Assembly (NCBI GenBank): GCA_014841835.1
Contig: JACYUQ010000003.1
Location: 372,001-436,000, forward strand
DNA: 64,000 bases
DNA from: Oxalobacteraceae sp. CFBP 13730
Lineage (GTDB): Bacteria > Pseudomonadota > Gammaproteobacteria > Burkholderiales > Burkholderiaceae_D
Direction: 5' to 3'
The position numbers were made by a program, and so were the translations under genes. The notes under the pieces are model-generated. The model did not search any database. It was not told the DNA's origin and was given only the letters and a program-made list of their open reading frames with translations. Below, in pieces: positions 17,155 through 26,937 of the stretch (position 1 is its first letter; the number at the start of each line of letters is the position of its first letter).

Positions 17155-19332
17155 ATGACGAAAAAGAACGACATCAAATTCCTGCGCATCAATTATCTGG
17201 CGGGACCAAACATCTGGACCTATCGGCCCGTGATCGAGGCCTGGCTCGACATCGGCGAACTGGAAGACTATCCCTCGAATCTGCTCCCCGGGTTCACGAC
17301 GCGCCTGACGACGTGGTTGCCCGGCCTGATCGAGCACCACTGCGGCGTCGGCTACCACGGCGGCTTCATCGAGCGCCTGAACGAAGGCACCTGGGCCGGC
17401 CACATCCTCGAGCACGTCGTGCTTGAAGTGCAGAGCCTGGCCGGCATGAAAACCGGCTTCGGCAAAACCCGCTCCACCGGCGAACATGGCGTCTACAAGA
17501 TGGCCTTCCGCACGCGGGACAACGTCGTCGGCCGCGCCGCGCTCGAGGTCAGCCATCGCCTGCTGATGGCCGCGATCAACGACGAGCCGTTCGACCTGCC
17601 GGGCGCCATCGCGACGCTCACCGACATGGTCGATCGCCTGTGCCTGGGCCCGTCAACGGCGCACATCGTGGACGCCGCCACCGATCGCCGCATCCCGTCG
17701 ATCCGCCTGACCGACGGCAATCTGGTGCAACTGGGTTACGGGGCCGCGCAGCGCCGCATCTGGACCGCCGAGACCGACCGCACCAGCGCGATTGCCGAAG
17801 GCATCGCCAGCGACAAGGACATGACCAAGAACCTGCTCGCCTCGTGCGGCGTGCCGGTGCCGGAAGGCGCCATCGCGCGCAGCGCCGACGCGGCGTGGGA
17901 AGAAGCCGCCGACATCGGCCTGCCCGTGGTCGTCAAGCCGGTCGACGCCAATCACGGCCGCGGCGTGTCGCTGAACCTGAATACCGAAGCCGAAGTGCGC
18001 GCCGCTTACGTGATCGCATCCGAAGAAGGCGAAAGCCGGTCGGTTCTGGTCGAGCGCTTCATCACGGGCAGCGAGCACCGCCTGCTGGTGGTCGGCCGCA
18101 AGGTCGTCGCCGTCGCGCGCGGCGAATCGCTGTGGGTGACGGGCGACGGCCGCCAGAACGTGGCCGAGCTGTGCGACAGCCAGATCAATATCGACCCGCG
18201 CCGTGGCGAAAGCGAAGAATTCCCGCTCAGCCCCGTCGAGCCGCGCAAGAGCGAAGAAAACCAGTTGCAGCTCAAGCGCCAGGGCCTCACGCCCGACACG
18301 GTGCCGCCGGCGGGCCAGAAGGTGCTGATCCAGATGAACGGCAACGTCGCCGATGACGTCACCGACCAGCTGCACCCGGACGTCGCGCATTCTGCGGCAC
18401 TGGCTGCGCGCATCGTCGGCCTGGACATCGCCGGCATCGACCTGGTGTGCGAAGACATCGGCCGCCCACTGCTCGAACAGCGCGGCGCGATCATCGAGGT
18501 GAACGCCAGCCCGGGCCTGCTGGCCCACACCAAGCCGGCCAGCGGCACCGCCCGCAACGTCGGCAAGGACATCATCGAACACCTGTTCGCGCCGGACGAC
18601 ACGGCGCGCATCCCGGTGGTCGGCGTGACCGGTTCGCTCGGCTGCAGCCTGATCACGCGCCTGATCGGCTGCCTGGTCAACATCACCGGCAAAGAGGTCG
18701 GCGTGGCCAACGGCGAAGGCCTGTACCTGAATGCGCGCGTGATCTCGAACCGCGACAGTACGGGCGTCGAAGCCAGCCAGCGCATCCTGATCAACCGTAA
18801 CGTGCAGACGGCGGTGTTCGAATCGAACGCCCGCTCGATCCTGCAGGACGGCCTGCCGTACGACCGCTGCACCGTGGGCGTCGTGACCGACATGGCGGGC
18901 CTGGCCGACCTGGCAGAGTTCCATATCCATGACGACGACGCGCTGCGTAACGTGATCCGCACCCAGGTCGACGTGATCCTGCCGGACGGCGTGGCCGTGC
19001 TCAACGCCGCCAACGAGCAGGTCGCGGCGCTGGCCGAACTGTGCGACGGCGGCGTGATCTTCTACGCCTTCGACGAACACCATGCAGTGCTGGCAGCGCA
19101 CCGCGCGGCTGGCGAGCGCATCGTGTTCGTCCGTGACGGGCGCATCATGCTGGCCGAAGGCGATACGGAGACGCGCCTGAACACGCTGGACACCATGAAG
19201 CCGTCCACCGTGAAGTACCCCGAAAACGTGCTGGCGGCAGTGGCAGCGGCGTGGGCGCTTGGCGTACCGAGCGACCTGCTGTGCGGCGGCCTGCGCGCCT
19301 TCGACGCGACACCAAAACAAACGACACATTGA
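17155..19332 (+). CDS. cphA': Cyanophycin synthetase-like protein (CphA'/CphA2 type) with degenerate Mur-ligase-like ATP site
   Basis: 725 residues. It has the CphA amino-terminal domain and an ATP-grasp domain (VVVKPVDANHGRGVS; EVNASPGLLAH), then a Mur-ligase-like domain. The P-loop position, GTNGKTT in the neighbouring CphA, reads GSLGCSLI from residue 493, without the lysine. The protein also stops about 130 residues earlier than CphA. The arginine-adding site should therefore be dead, as in CphA2-type enzymes that polymerise beta-Asp-Arg dipeptides. The amino-terminal motif H83-x2-E86-H87-x3-E91 is intact. ATG at 17155 was chosen over an upstream GTG at 17122. A hairpin and 87 bp separate it from cphA. 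Confidence 0.88.
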   Translation: MTKKNDIKFLRINYLAGPNIWTYRPVIEAWLDIGELEDYPSNLLPGFTTRLTTWLPGLIEHHCGVGYHGGFIERLNEGTWAGHILEHVVLEVQSLAGMKTGFGKTRSTGEHGVYKMAFRTRDNVVGRAALEVSHRLLMAAINDEPFDLPGAIATLTDMVDRLCLGPSTAHIVDAATDRRIPSIRLTDGNLVQLGYGAAQRRIWTAETDRTSAIAEGIASDKDMTKNLLASCGVPVPEGAIARSADAAWEEAADIGLPVVVKPVDANHGRGVSLNLNTEAEVRAAYVIASEEGESRSVLVERFITGSEHRLLVVGRKVVAVARGESLWVTGDGRQNVAELCDSQINIDPRRGESEEFPLSPVEPRKSEENQLQLKRQGLTPDTVPPAGQKVLIQMNGNVADDVTDQLHPDVAHSAALAARIVGLDIAGIDLVCEDIGRPLLEQRGAIIEVNASPGLLAHTKPASGTARNVGKDIIEHLFAPDDTARIPVVGVTGSLGCSLITRLIGCLVNITGKEVGVANGEGLYLNARVISNRDSTGVEASQRILINRNVQTAVFESNARSILQDGLPYDRCTVGVVTDMAGLADLAEFHIHDDDALRNVIRTQVDVILPDGVAVLNAANEQVAALAELCDGGVIFYAFDEHHAVLAAHRAAGERIVFVRDGRIMLAEGDTETRLNTLDTMKPSTVKYPENVLAAVAAAWALGVPSDLLCGGLRAFDATPKQTTH

Positions 19333-19340
19333 ATGACACT

Positions 19341-19359
19341 GCCCGGCAATCTGCCGGGC
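19341..19359 (+). other. Intercistronic hairpin between the two cyanophycin synthetase genes
   Basis: An 8-bp perfect stem (gcccggca / tgccgggc) with a 3-base loop lies just after the first stop codon. There is no T-tract, so it is more likely a processing or stability element than a terminator. Confidence 0.4.
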
Positions 19360-19419
19360 CTGGCGCCCGCCCCCGCGCATGTGCGCGCGGTGCGCGGCCC
19401 GCGAAAGGAATGACGGTTT

Positions 19420-21993
19420 ATGGAAGTATCTCGCGTACGGGCCCTGCGTGGCCCCAATCTCTGGAGCCACCACACCTCGGTCGAGGCGATCGTGACATGC
19501 ACGCCTGACGAGGAATCGATCGGCGAACTGCCCGGTTTCGAATCGCGCCTGCGCGTGCGCTTCCCGCAGATCGGCGGCCTGCAGCCGTTCGGCCACTACG
19601 AAACGATCCCGCTGGCCCACGTGCTCGAACTGGTCGCGCTGCACCTGCAGGCCGAAGCCGGCTGCCCGGTGACGTTCAGCCGCACCACCGCCACGCTGGA
19701 AACCGGCACCTACCAGGTGGTCGTCGAATACAGCGAAGAAGACGTCGGTCGCCAGGCCCTCGAACTCGCGCAGCAGCTGATCGAAGCCGCCCGCAACGAC
19801 ACCCCGTTCGACGTGCCCGCCGCGCTGGCACAACTGCGCGCGACAGACGAAGACGTGCGCCTGGGACCGTCGACCGGCTCGATCGTGCAGGCCGCCGTGG
19901 CACGCAACATCCCGTTCCGCCGCCTGACCGAAGGCAGCATGGTCATGTTCGGCTGGGGCAGCCGCGCGCGCCGCATCCAGGCCGCCGAGATCGACGCCAC
20001 CGGCGCGATTGCCGAATCGATCGCGCAGGACAAGGAACTGACCAAGAAGCTGCTCGACGCGGCCGGCGTGCCGGTGCCGCAGGGCCGCGGCGTCTCCGAC
20101 CCGGATGACGCCTGGGCCGCCGCCATGGAAATCGGTCTGCCGGTGGTGATCAAGCCGAAGGACGGCAACCAGGGCAAGGGCGTGACCGTCAACGTCACCA
20201 CGCGCGAACAACTGGACGCCGGCTTCAAGGCCGCCAGCGAATTCCGCGACGACATCCTGGTCGAACGCTACCTGCCGGGCCACGACTACCGCCTGCTGGT
20301 GGTGGGCGACAAGCTGGTGGCCGCCGCACGTCGCGAACCGCCGCAGGTGGTGGGCGACGGCGAGCGCAGCGTGCGCGAGCTGGTCGAACAGGTCAACCTG
20401 GATCCGCGCCGCGGCGATGGCCACGGCACGTCGCTGACCAAGATCCGCTTCGACGACATCGCCATCGGCACGCTGGCCCAGAACGGCTTGACGCCGGAGT
20501 CGGTGCCCGCCATCGGCCAGCGCGTCGTCCTGCGCAATAACGCGAACCTGTCCACCGGCGGCTCGGCCACCGACGTCACCGACGACGTGCACCCCGAAGT
20601 CGCGGCGCGCGCCGTCGCTGCCGCCCACATGATCGGCCTGGATATCTGCGGCGTCGACCTGGTCTGCGACAGCGTCCTCAAACCGATTGAGGACCAGAAC
20701 GGCGGCATCGTCGAAGTCAACGCCGCGCCGGGCCTGCGCATGCACCTGGCACCATCGTTCGGCAAACCGCGCCCGATCGGCGAAGCGATCGTCGACACGC
20801 TGTTCAAGGATGGCGACGATGGCCGCATCCCGATCGTGGCCGTCACCGGCACGAACGGCAAGACGACCACCGTGCGCCTGATCGCACACCTGCTCACCGC
20901 TTCCGGCCTGCGCACCGGCATGACCAACACCGACGGCGTCTACATCGAAGGCCGCCGCATCGAAAGCGGCGACTGCAGCGGCCCGCGCAGCGCGCGCAAC
21001 GTGCTGCTGCACCCTGACGTCGACGCCGCCGTGTTCGAAACGGCGCGCGGCGGCCTGCTGCGCGAAGGCCTGGCCTACGACAAGTGCCAGGTCGCGGTCG
21101 TGACCAATATCGGCTCGGGGGACCACCTGGGCCTGAACTACATCACCACGCTCGAAGACCTGGCGGTACTCAAGCGCGTGATCGTGCAAAACGTGGCCGT
21201 GGGCGGCATGGCGGTGCTCAACGCCGCCGATCCGACCGTGGCGGCGATGGCCGAACGGACGCGCGGCGACGTCACCTTCTTTGCGCAGGACGTGGGTAAT
21301 CCGGTCATGGCGATGCACCGCGCCCAGGGCCGCCGCGTCGTCTTCGTCGAAGAAGGCTATCTGGTGGCGGCGCAAGAGTCGTTCATCGAACGCATCGACC
21401 TGAAGGAAGTGCCGATTACGCGCGGTGGCGTCGTCGGCTTCCAGGTCGAGAACGTGATGGCGTCGGTGGCTGCAGCATGGGGTGTGGGCACGTCGTGGGA
21501 TGCGATCCGCCTCGGCCTGAAGACCTTCGTCGGCGAGAGCGACAATGCGCCGGGACGCTTCAATGTATTCGATTACAAGGGCGCGACCGTGATCGCCGAC
21601 TACGGCCACAACCCGGATGCGATCGCCGCCCTGGTCAATGCGGTCGAGAGCATGCCGGCCAAGCGCCGCTCGGTGGTGATCAGCGGCGCCGGCGACCGGC
21701 GCGATCAGGACATCACGCAGCAGACCGAAATCCTGGGCGCGGCGTTCGACGACGTGTTGTTGTATCAGGACCAGTGCCAGCGTGGCCGCGCGGATGGCGA
21801 AGTCATTGCGCTGCTGCGCGCGGGGTTGAGCAATGCGACGCGTACCGGCCATGTTGAGGAAATCAACGGCGAGTTCGTGGCGATTGATCGGGCGCTCTCG
21901 CGCCTGGGTGATGGGGACTTGTGCCTGATCCTGATCGACCAGGTTGACGAGGCGCTGGCGCATATTACGGCGCGGGTCAAGGCAGCGAGCTGA
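19420..21993 (+). CDS. cphA: Cyanophycin synthetase (ATP-dependent Asp/Arg polymerase)
   Basis: 857 residues, full length for the family. It makes multi-L-arginyl-poly-L-aspartate, a cytoplasmic nitrogen store. The ATP-grasp domain that adds aspartate shows VVIKPKDGNQGKGV and VEVNAAPGLRMH. The Mur-ligase-like domain that adds arginine has the intact P-loop GTNGKTTT (residues 477-484), the TNTDGVYIEG segment and the carboxy-terminal DYGHNPDAI motif. The amino-terminal motif kept in CphA' is altered here: H67-x2-E70-L71-x3-H75. A ribosome site (aaagga) precedes the ATG. It is the catalytically complete member of the pair. Confidence 0.95.
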   Translation: MEVSRVRALRGPNLWSHHTSVEAIVTCTPDEESIGELPGFESRLRVRFPQIGGLQPFGHYETIPLAHVLELVALHLQAEAGCPVTFSRTTATLETGTYQVVVEYSEEDVGRQALELAQQLIEAARNDTPFDVPAALAQLRATDEDVRLGPSTGSIVQAAVARNIPFRRLTEGSMVMFGWGSRARRIQAAEIDATGAIAESIAQDKELTKKLLDAAGVPVPQGRGVSDPDDAWAAAMEIGLPVVIKPKDGNQGKGVTVNVTTREQLDAGFKAASEFRDDILVERYLPGHDYRLLVVGDKLVAAARREPPQVVGDGERSVRELVEQVNLDPRRGDGHGTSLTKIRFDDIAIGTLAQNGLTPESVPAIGQRVVLRNNANLSTGGSATDVTDDVHPEVAARAVAAAHMIGLDICGVDLVCDSVLKPIEDQNGGIVEVNAAPGLRMHLAPSFGKPRPIGEAIVDTLFKDGDDGRIPIVAVTGTNGKTTTVRLIAHLLTASGLRTGMTNTDGVYIEGRRIESGDCSGPRSARNVLLHPDVDAAVFETARGGLLREGLAYDKCQVAVVTNIGSGDHLGLNYITTLEDLAVLKRVIVQNVAVGGMAVLNAADPTVAAMAERTRGDVTFFAQDVGNPVMAMHRAQGRRVVFVEEGYLVAAQESFIERIDLKEVPITRGGVVGFQVENVMASVAAAWGVGTSWDAIRLGLKTFVGESDNAPGRFNVFDYKGATVIADYGHNPDAIAALVNAVESMPAKRRSVVISGAGDRRDQDITQQTEILGAAFDDVLLYQDQCQRGRADGEVIALLRAGLSNATRTGHVEEINGEFVAIDRALSRLGDGDLCLILIDQVDEALAHITARVKAAS

Positions 21994-22044
21994 GTATCGG
22001 TGCTGTGTTTCCGGGGACGGGCGACGACGCGGTATGCTGCGTCG

Positions 22045-22890
22045 ATGAATAGCCCGTCCTCTTCATCCCTCCCTGCACTGCCCAGGGCCAGTGCCTGGCC
22101 GCTGCTGCGGGCATTGTTCAAGCGGCCCGCGCGGGTGTCAGCGGGATTGATCCAGGCCAGATACCGGCTGGACCGGATCGATATCGATCACGTGCGGCGC
22201 TACGGCAACGCATTTGGCTTCCCACCCGGCCCCGTGCCGCTGACCTACCTCTATCTGCTGGCGCAGCGCGCGCAACTGGCAACGATGCTCGATCGTGCGA
22301 TACCGTTTCGGATTGTCGGACTGATTCATGTGTCGAACGAGCTTGCGATGCAGTGCGAAGTACGCACCGATGCACCACTGATGCTCGTGACGACATTATC
22401 GATGCCGGAACCTGGAGCCAATGGGGCCGTCGAATGCCTGCTGGAGACGGTGGCAAGCGCGGATGGGCAGACGGTCTTCACCTGCACCAGCCGGTACCTG
22501 ATCAAACGAGGGCAACGTGGCAAGCATGCGCTTGCGTCGCCTTCGGTCGCGCCCATGGGTGACGTGATTGGAGAATGGGCCGTGACCGCCGATGCGGGGC
22601 GACGCTATGCGGCCCTGTCCGGCGACTGGAATCCCATTCATCTGTGGCCATGGAGTGCGCGGCTGATGGGGATGCACGCTCCAATCATCCACGGCATGGA
22701 AACCATGGCACGCGTCTGCGCGGCGTTCGAGCAATCGACCAATCGTCGCATCACCAGTCTGGCATGCCACTTCAAACGCGCCGTGCCGCTGGGCACATCG
22801 GCGACGCTCATTGCCTGCGAAGTCCCCGGTAGTTTTGTCGTTCTGTGCAGCGATCGCGTGGCCGTCGAAGGCGCGCTTGGCTACACGTGA
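22045..22890 (+). CDS. MaoC-like hotdog-fold protein, putative (R)-specific enoyl hydratase or dehydratase
   Basis: 281 residues. The carboxy-terminal half carries the MaoC hydratase signature YAALSGDWNPIHLWPWSA, with the Asp and His of the catalytic pair present, followed by MHAPIIHGMETMARV. The amino-terminal half is probably a degenerate second hotdog domain, as in fungal and mycobacterial double-hotdog hydratases. It may hydrate enoyl-CoA or enoyl-ACP; the substrate is unknown. ATG at 22045 is preferred over an upstream one at 22000. It lies 51 bp after cphA but probably serves an unrelated pathway. Confidence 0.8.
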   Translation: MNSPSSSSLPALPRASAWPLLRALFKRPARVSAGLIQARYRLDRIDIDHVRRYGNAFGFPPGPVPLTYLYLLAQRAQLATMLDRAIPFRIVGLIHVSNELAMQCEVRTDAPLMLVTTLSMPEPGANGAVECLLETVASADGQTVFTCTSRYLIKRGQRGKHALASPSVAPMGDVIGEWAVTADAGRRYAALSGDWNPIHLWPWSARLMGMHAPIIHGMETMARVCAAFEQSTNRRITSLACHFKRAVPLGTSATLIACEVPGSFVVLCSDRVAVEGALGYT

Positions 22891-22910
22891 TGTCGCGCGC
22901 CCCGCGAAAA

Positions 22911-22947
22911 GCCGGGGTCAGGTCTGACATTCGGACACGATCTCGGC
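22911..22947 (+). repeat. REP-like intergenic repeat, copy 1
   Basis: Core gtcaggtctgacattcggac in direct orientation, bounded by gccgg and ctcggc. The same unit appears three more times before mutS and once, degenerate, at about 49.0 kb. Confidence 0.8.
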
Positions 22948-22954
22948 AGGAAAA

Positions 22955-22991
22955 GCCGGGGGCAGGTCTGACATTCGGACACGATCTCGGC
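22955..22991 (+). repeat. REP-like intergenic repeat, copy 2
   Basis: Nearly identical to copy 1, with one g for t change in the leading segment and the same orientation. Together copies 1 and 2 form a 44-bp period tandem. Confidence 0.8.
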
Positions 22992-23056
22992 AGTAGAGTA
23001 GTTGGAACTAGCTCACATGGTGCCATACCAATCTGGACAAGGGACCCATGGAACTA

Positions 23057-23099
23057 GCCGAGGCTGAGTCCGTGTCCAAATGTCAGACCTGACCCCGGC
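23057..23099 (-). repeat. REP-like intergenic repeat, copy 3 (inverted)
   Basis: The reverse complement of the unit, reading gtccaaatgtcagacctgac in its core. It carries an extra gctgag segment on the outer side. Confidence 0.8.
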
Positions 23100-23121
23100 T
23101 GCGCTTGACCCCGACTGTGCT

Positions 23122-23161
23122 AAGGCTGAGGTCGTGTCCGAATGTCAGACCTGACCCCGGC
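23122..23161 (-). repeat. REP-like intergenic repeat, copy 4 (inverted)
   Basis: The reverse complement of the unit with core gtccgaatgtcagacctgac. Copies 1-2 and 3-4 face each other across a unique spacer of about 65 bp, so the whole block can fold into a large cruciform or hairpin. The block fills most of the 350-bp gap between the MaoC-like gene and mutS. Confidence 0.8.
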
Positions 23162-23241
23162 TGTGCCGCGCGCGCAACATCAATCGCGGTAAAATACGCA
23201 GCTCTGGCCAGCCTCTGTCTCGCCGTACCCAATCCGAAGAA

Positions 23242-25911
23242 ATGACCACCGTTCCCACTGAAATCAACGCCGCAGCCGTCAAGAACAGCGCGACCGACAA
23301 GCACACCCCGATGATGCAGCAATACCTGCGCATCAAGGCCGACTACCCCGACATGCTGGTGTTCTACCGCATGGGCGACTTCTACGAGCTGTTCTTCGAC
23401 GACGCCGAAAAAGCCTCGCGCGTGCTGGGCATCACGCTGACTGCGCGCGGCAAGTCCGAGGGCAATCCGATCAAGATGGCCGGTGTGCCGTTCCACTCGC
23501 TCGATGGCTATCTGGCCAAGCTGGTGAAACTGGGCGAGTCGTGCGCGATCTGCGAGCAGATCGGCGATCCGGCTCTGTCCAAAGGCCCGGTCGAACGCAA
23601 GGTCATGCGCGTGGTCACGCCCGGTACGTTGACCGATTCCGACCTGCTGCCCGAAAAAGCCGAGCGCCCTCTTCTCGCCATGTGCCTGCAAACCCAGCGC
23701 AAGACCGTCACCGCGGGTCTGGCCTGGCTGTCGCTGGCCAGCGGCAATCTGCGCCTGATGGAGTTTTCAGGCGACGCGCGCGCCATCGAGGCGCGTCTGG
23801 CGCATGAACTCGAGCGCATCGCGCCGGCCGAAATCCTGCGCGCCGATTGCGGCGACATGTTCGACGATGGCGCATCCACCGTGCACACCCAGCGCGTGCC
23901 GGAATGGCACTTCGACGTCGTCAAGGGCCACGGCGCGCTGCTCGAACAGTTGAAGGTCGCCACCCTCACGGGCTTTGGCGCCGATGGCCTGGGCGCCGCA
24001 TTCGGTGCGGCCGGCGCGCTGCTGCGCTATGCCCAGTCCACGCAGGGTCGCGGGCTGCAGCACGTGCGCGGGCTGGCGTGCGAAAACGAGAACGAATACA
24101 TCGGCCTCGACGCCGCCACCCGCCGCAACCTGGAACTGACCGAGACCATTCGCGGGCAAGAGTCGCCAACGCTGTTTTCGCTGCTCGACGGCTGCCGCAC
24201 GGCGATGGGTTCGCGCATGCTGCGCCACTGGCTGCACCATGCGCGGCGCGACCAGTCGATCGCGCGCAGCCGTCACCAGTCGATCGCCGCGCTGCTGCAG
24301 GCGGATGCCATCGACAACCTGTCGCCGACGCTGGCGCAGGTGCCGGACATCGAACGCATCACCACGCGCGTGGCGCTGCTCAGTGCGCGCCCGCGCGACC
24401 TGGCGAGCCTGCGCGATGGCCTCAAGGCCTTGCCGATGCTGCGCGAGCTGGTGGCGCGTTGCTTCGTGCCCGGTGATACGTCGTTGCTGCGCGAGCTGCA
24501 TGACGACCTGGCCACGCCGGCCGATTGCCTCGACCTGCTGGTGCGCGCCGTGCTCGAAGAGCCGAGCGCGATGATCCGCGATGGCGGCGTGTTCGCGCGC
24601 GGCTACGACGCCGAACTCGATGAACTGCAGGCGCTGTCCGAGAATGCCGGCCAGTTCCTGGTCGATCTTGAAACACGCGAACGCGCCCGCACCGGCATCG
24701 CCAACCTGCGCGTCGAGTACAACCGCGTGCATGGCTTCTACATCGAAGTCACCAACGGCCAGGCGACCAAGGTGCCGGACGATTACCGCCGCCGCCAGAC
24801 GCTGAAGAACTGCGAACGCTACATCACGCCCGAACTCAAGGCCTACGAAGACAAGGCGCTGTCAGCGCAGGACCGCGCGCTGGCACGCGAAAAAATCCTG
24901 TACGACGACCTGCTGGCGCAGCTCGCGCCGCACATCGGCGTGCTGCAGACCATCGCGCGCGCGATCGCGCAAGCCGACGTGCTGGTGGCGCTGGCCAGCC
25001 ACGCGCTGCGCCACGGCTGGTGCGCGCCGCAGCTGGTCGATGCGCCCTGCCTGAACATCGTCGAGGGCCGCCATCCCGTGGTGGAGAATCAGATCGAACG
25101 CTTCATCGCCAACGATTGCCGCTTCTCGAACGAGCGCCGTCTGCTGTTGATCACCGGTCCGAACATGGGCGGTAAATCGACCTTCATGCGCCAGGTGGCG
25201 TTGATCACGCTGCTGGCCTATGTCGGCAGCTATGTGCCTGCGGCGGAAGCCACGCTGGGCCCGATCGACCGTATCTTCACGCGCATCGGCGCCAGCGACG
25301 ACCTGGCCAACGGCCGCTCGACCTTCATGGTCGAGATGACCGAATCGGCCGCCATCCTCAACGGCGCCACCGAGCATTCGCTGGTGCTGATGGATGAAGT
25401 CGGGCGCGGCACGTCGACCTTCGACGGCCTGGCGCTGGCGTGGGCCATCGCGCGCCACCTGATTGACACGAGCCGCAGCTTCACGCTGTTCGCGACGCAC
25501 TATTTCGAGCTGACCCAGTTGCCGGAGTCGTACCCGAGCGCCTACAACGTGCACCTGTCAGCGGTCGAACACAAGGACAGCATCGTGTTCCTGCATGCGG
25601 TGCAGGATGGCCCGGCGTCGCAAAGCTACGGCTTGCAGGTAGCGCAGCTGGCCGGCGTGCCGCAGCCGGTGATCAAAGCCGCGCGCAAGCACCTGGCGCG
25701 CCTGGAAGCGCAGGCCGCAGGTGGTACGCCGCAGCGCGACCTGTTCGCCGCACCGCTACCCGAGCACGACTTCGACGACACCCCGGCACCAGTCGTGGCG
25801 GAGGTCCAGGATGACGGTTTGCGCGACGCGCTCGACGCCATCGATCCGGACGCGCTGACGCCGCGCGAAGCGCTCGAGCGGCTGTACGAGCTGAAACGGC
25901 TGGCTGCCTGA
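23242..25911 (+). CDS. mutS: DNA mismatch repair protein MutS
   Basis: 889 residues, full length. The mismatch-contact motif is present near the start ([11 protein letters not shown], with the conserved Phe-x-Glu inside GDFYELF). The ATPase domain has Walker [10 protein letters not shown] starting at residue 639 and Walker [17 protein letters not shown], followed by [11 protein letters not shown]. The carboxy-terminal segment [16 protein letters not shown] is the usual tetramerisation/beta-clamp tail. It recognises base mismatches and recruits MutL. The stop codon shares one base with the next start (TGATG). A -10-like taaaat lies near 23190. Confidence 0.97.
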   Translation: MTTVPTEINAAAVKNSATDKHTPMMQQYLRIKADYPDMLVFYRMGDFYELFFDDAEKASRVLGITLTARGKSEGNPIKMAGVPFHSLDGYLAKLVKLGESCAICEQIGDPALSKGPVERKVMRVVTPGTLTDSDLLPEKAERPLLAMCLQTQRKTVTAGLAWLSLASGNLRLMEFSGDARAIEARLAHELERIAPAEILRADCGDMFDDGASTVHTQRVPEWHFDVVKGHGALLEQLKVATLTGFGADGLGAAFGAAGALLRYAQSTQGRGLQHVRGLACENENEYIGLDAATRRNLELTETIRGQESPTLFSLLDGCRTAMGSRMLRHWLHHARRDQSIARSRHQSIAALLQADAIDNLSPTLAQVPDIERITTRVALLSARPRDLASLRDGLKALPMLRELVARCFVPGDTSLLRELHDDLATPADCLDLLVRAVLEEPSAMIRDGGVFARGYDAELDELQALSENAGQFLVDLETRERARTGIANLRVEYNRVHGFYIEVTNGQATKVPDDYRRRQTLKNCERYITPELKAYEDKALSAQDRALAREKILYDDLLAQLAPHIGVLQTIARAIAQADVLVALASHALRHGWCAPQLVDAPCLNIVEGRHPVVENQIERFIANDCRFSNERRLLLITGPNMGGKSTFMRQVALITLLAYVGSYVPAAEATLGPIDRIFTRIGASDDLANGRSTFMVEMTESAAILNGATEHSLVLMDEVGRGTSTFDGLALAWAIARHLIDTSRSFTLFATHYFELTQLPESYPSAYNVHLSAVEHKDSIVFLHAVQDGPASQSYGLQVAQLAGVPQPVIKAARKHLARLEAQAAGGTPQRDLFAAPLPEHDFDDTPAPVVAEVQDDGLRDALDAIDPDALTPREALERLYELKRLAA

Positions 25912-26882
25912 TGTCGATCCCGCGTCCGGTCGTTGTCCGCGCCGCGCTGCTGGCGGCGCTGCTTGCCTGCGCGCCGCTGGTGGCCCAAGCCAAGGATAAG
26001 GACAAGGACAAGGAAGCGCGTCCCACGCACCGCTTCGCCGTGGTCGGCAACGACGCGCGTGCCGACAGTGACGACCGTCTGAAGCAGGCGCTGGCCGATT
26101 CGTCCGAAAAATCGGTGTCGTTCGTGGTCCTCACCGGCATCAAGGGCGAGAACGAAAGCTGTGGCGACAAGCTGTACCTGCAGCGGCGCGACCTGTTCGA
26201 GCATGCTAAGCGGCCCGTGATCGTGTCGCTGTCCGGCAGCGACTGGACCGGCTGCCGCAACTCGGCCAAGCGCACCAATGCGATCGAGCGCCTGAACCGC
26301 CTGCGCGAACTGCTGTACGGCGAACCCGAATCGCTTGGCGCAACCAAGATTCACCTGACGCAGCTGTCGGCCAGCCCGCGCTTTCGCAGCTACGCCGAGA
26401 ACGCGCACTGGAAGGTGGACAAGGTGCTGTACGCCACCATCAATCTGCCGGCCGCGAACAACCATTTCCTGCCGGCGGCGGGCCGCAACAGCGAATACGA
26501 AGACCGGGCGGTGGCCAACCGCTTCTGGCTGAATCGCCTGTTCGCGATGGCGCGCAGCGACAAGGCGCAGGCACTGGTGCTGTTCTCGGAAGGCGCGGTG
26601 CGCCCGTTCCATCTCGATCAGCCGGCGGGCCTGCGTGGCTTGCTGCGGCGTGCGCCGGTCGAGCGCGACGGGTTCGAGGCAGCGCGGCGTCAGATCCAGG
26701 CGCAGGCCGTCAAGTTCGATGGGAAGGTGCTGCTGGTCGACAGTGACGCGCCGGGTGGCCACAAGCCGCAGATCGCATGGAAAGGCAATCTGGGACAGCT
26801 GTCAGTCGGAACCAAGGCAGTCGAGGTGAATGTGATGCTGGGGAAAGACGCGGCGTTCACGGTGGTGGACGCGAAGCAGTAG
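25911..26882 (+). CDS. Secreted protein of unknown function, coupled to mutS
   Basis: 323 residues with a clear Sec signal peptide (VVVRAALLAALLACAPLVAQA) followed by a Lys/Asp repeat (KDKDKDKE). The mature protein begins with a HRFAVVGNDARADSD strand that superficially recalls calcineurin-like phosphoesterases, but no complete metal-binding motif set is visible. Two cysteines (ESCGDK and WTGCRN) could form a disulfide. The ATG overlaps the mutS stop by one base, so it is translated with mutS, although a periplasmic protein has no obvious role in mismatch repair. Confidence 0.75.
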   Translation: MSIPRPVVVRAALLAALLACAPLVAQAKDKDKDKEARPTHRFAVVGNDARADSDDRLKQALADSSEKSVSFVVLTGIKGENESCGDKLYLQRRDLFEHAKRPVIVSLSGSDWTGCRNSAKRTNAIERLNRLRELLYGEPESLGATKIHLTQLSASPRFRSYAENAHWKVDKVLYATINLPAANNHFLPAAGRNSEYEDRAVANRFWLNRLFAMARSDKAQALVLFSEGAVRPFHLDQPAGLRGLLRRAPVERDGFEAARRQIQAQAVKFDGKVLLVDSDAPGGHKPQIAWKGNLGQLSVGTKAVEVNVMLGKDAAFTVVDAKQ

Positions 26883-26897
26883 AACAGAGATTACAAA

Positions 26898-26926
26898 CGC
26901 GGCCACCGCGTGATGCGGTGGCCGCG
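26898..26926. terminator. Hairpin between convergent genes
   Basis: A perfect 12-bp GC-rich stem (cgcggccaccgc / gcggtggccgcg) with a 5-base loop lies between the secreted-protein gene and slyD, which converge. It lacks a strong T-tract, so it may act as a bidirectional transcription barrier rather than a classical terminator. Confidence 0.5.
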
Positions 26927-26937
26927 CACCAACCCGA

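Noticed and set aside
17653..21963. A 1,436-codon open frame antisense to both cyanophycin synthetase genes
   Set aside because: It is a by-product of high GC and codon bias on the opposite strand. It is His/Arg/Asp/Ala-rich with no domain, and the sense strand carries clear enzymes.
22911..23161. Possible CRISPR array before mutS
   Set aside because: The repeats occur in both orientations with unequal spacing and no regular unique spacers, and no cas genes are nearby. They fit REP-like elements.
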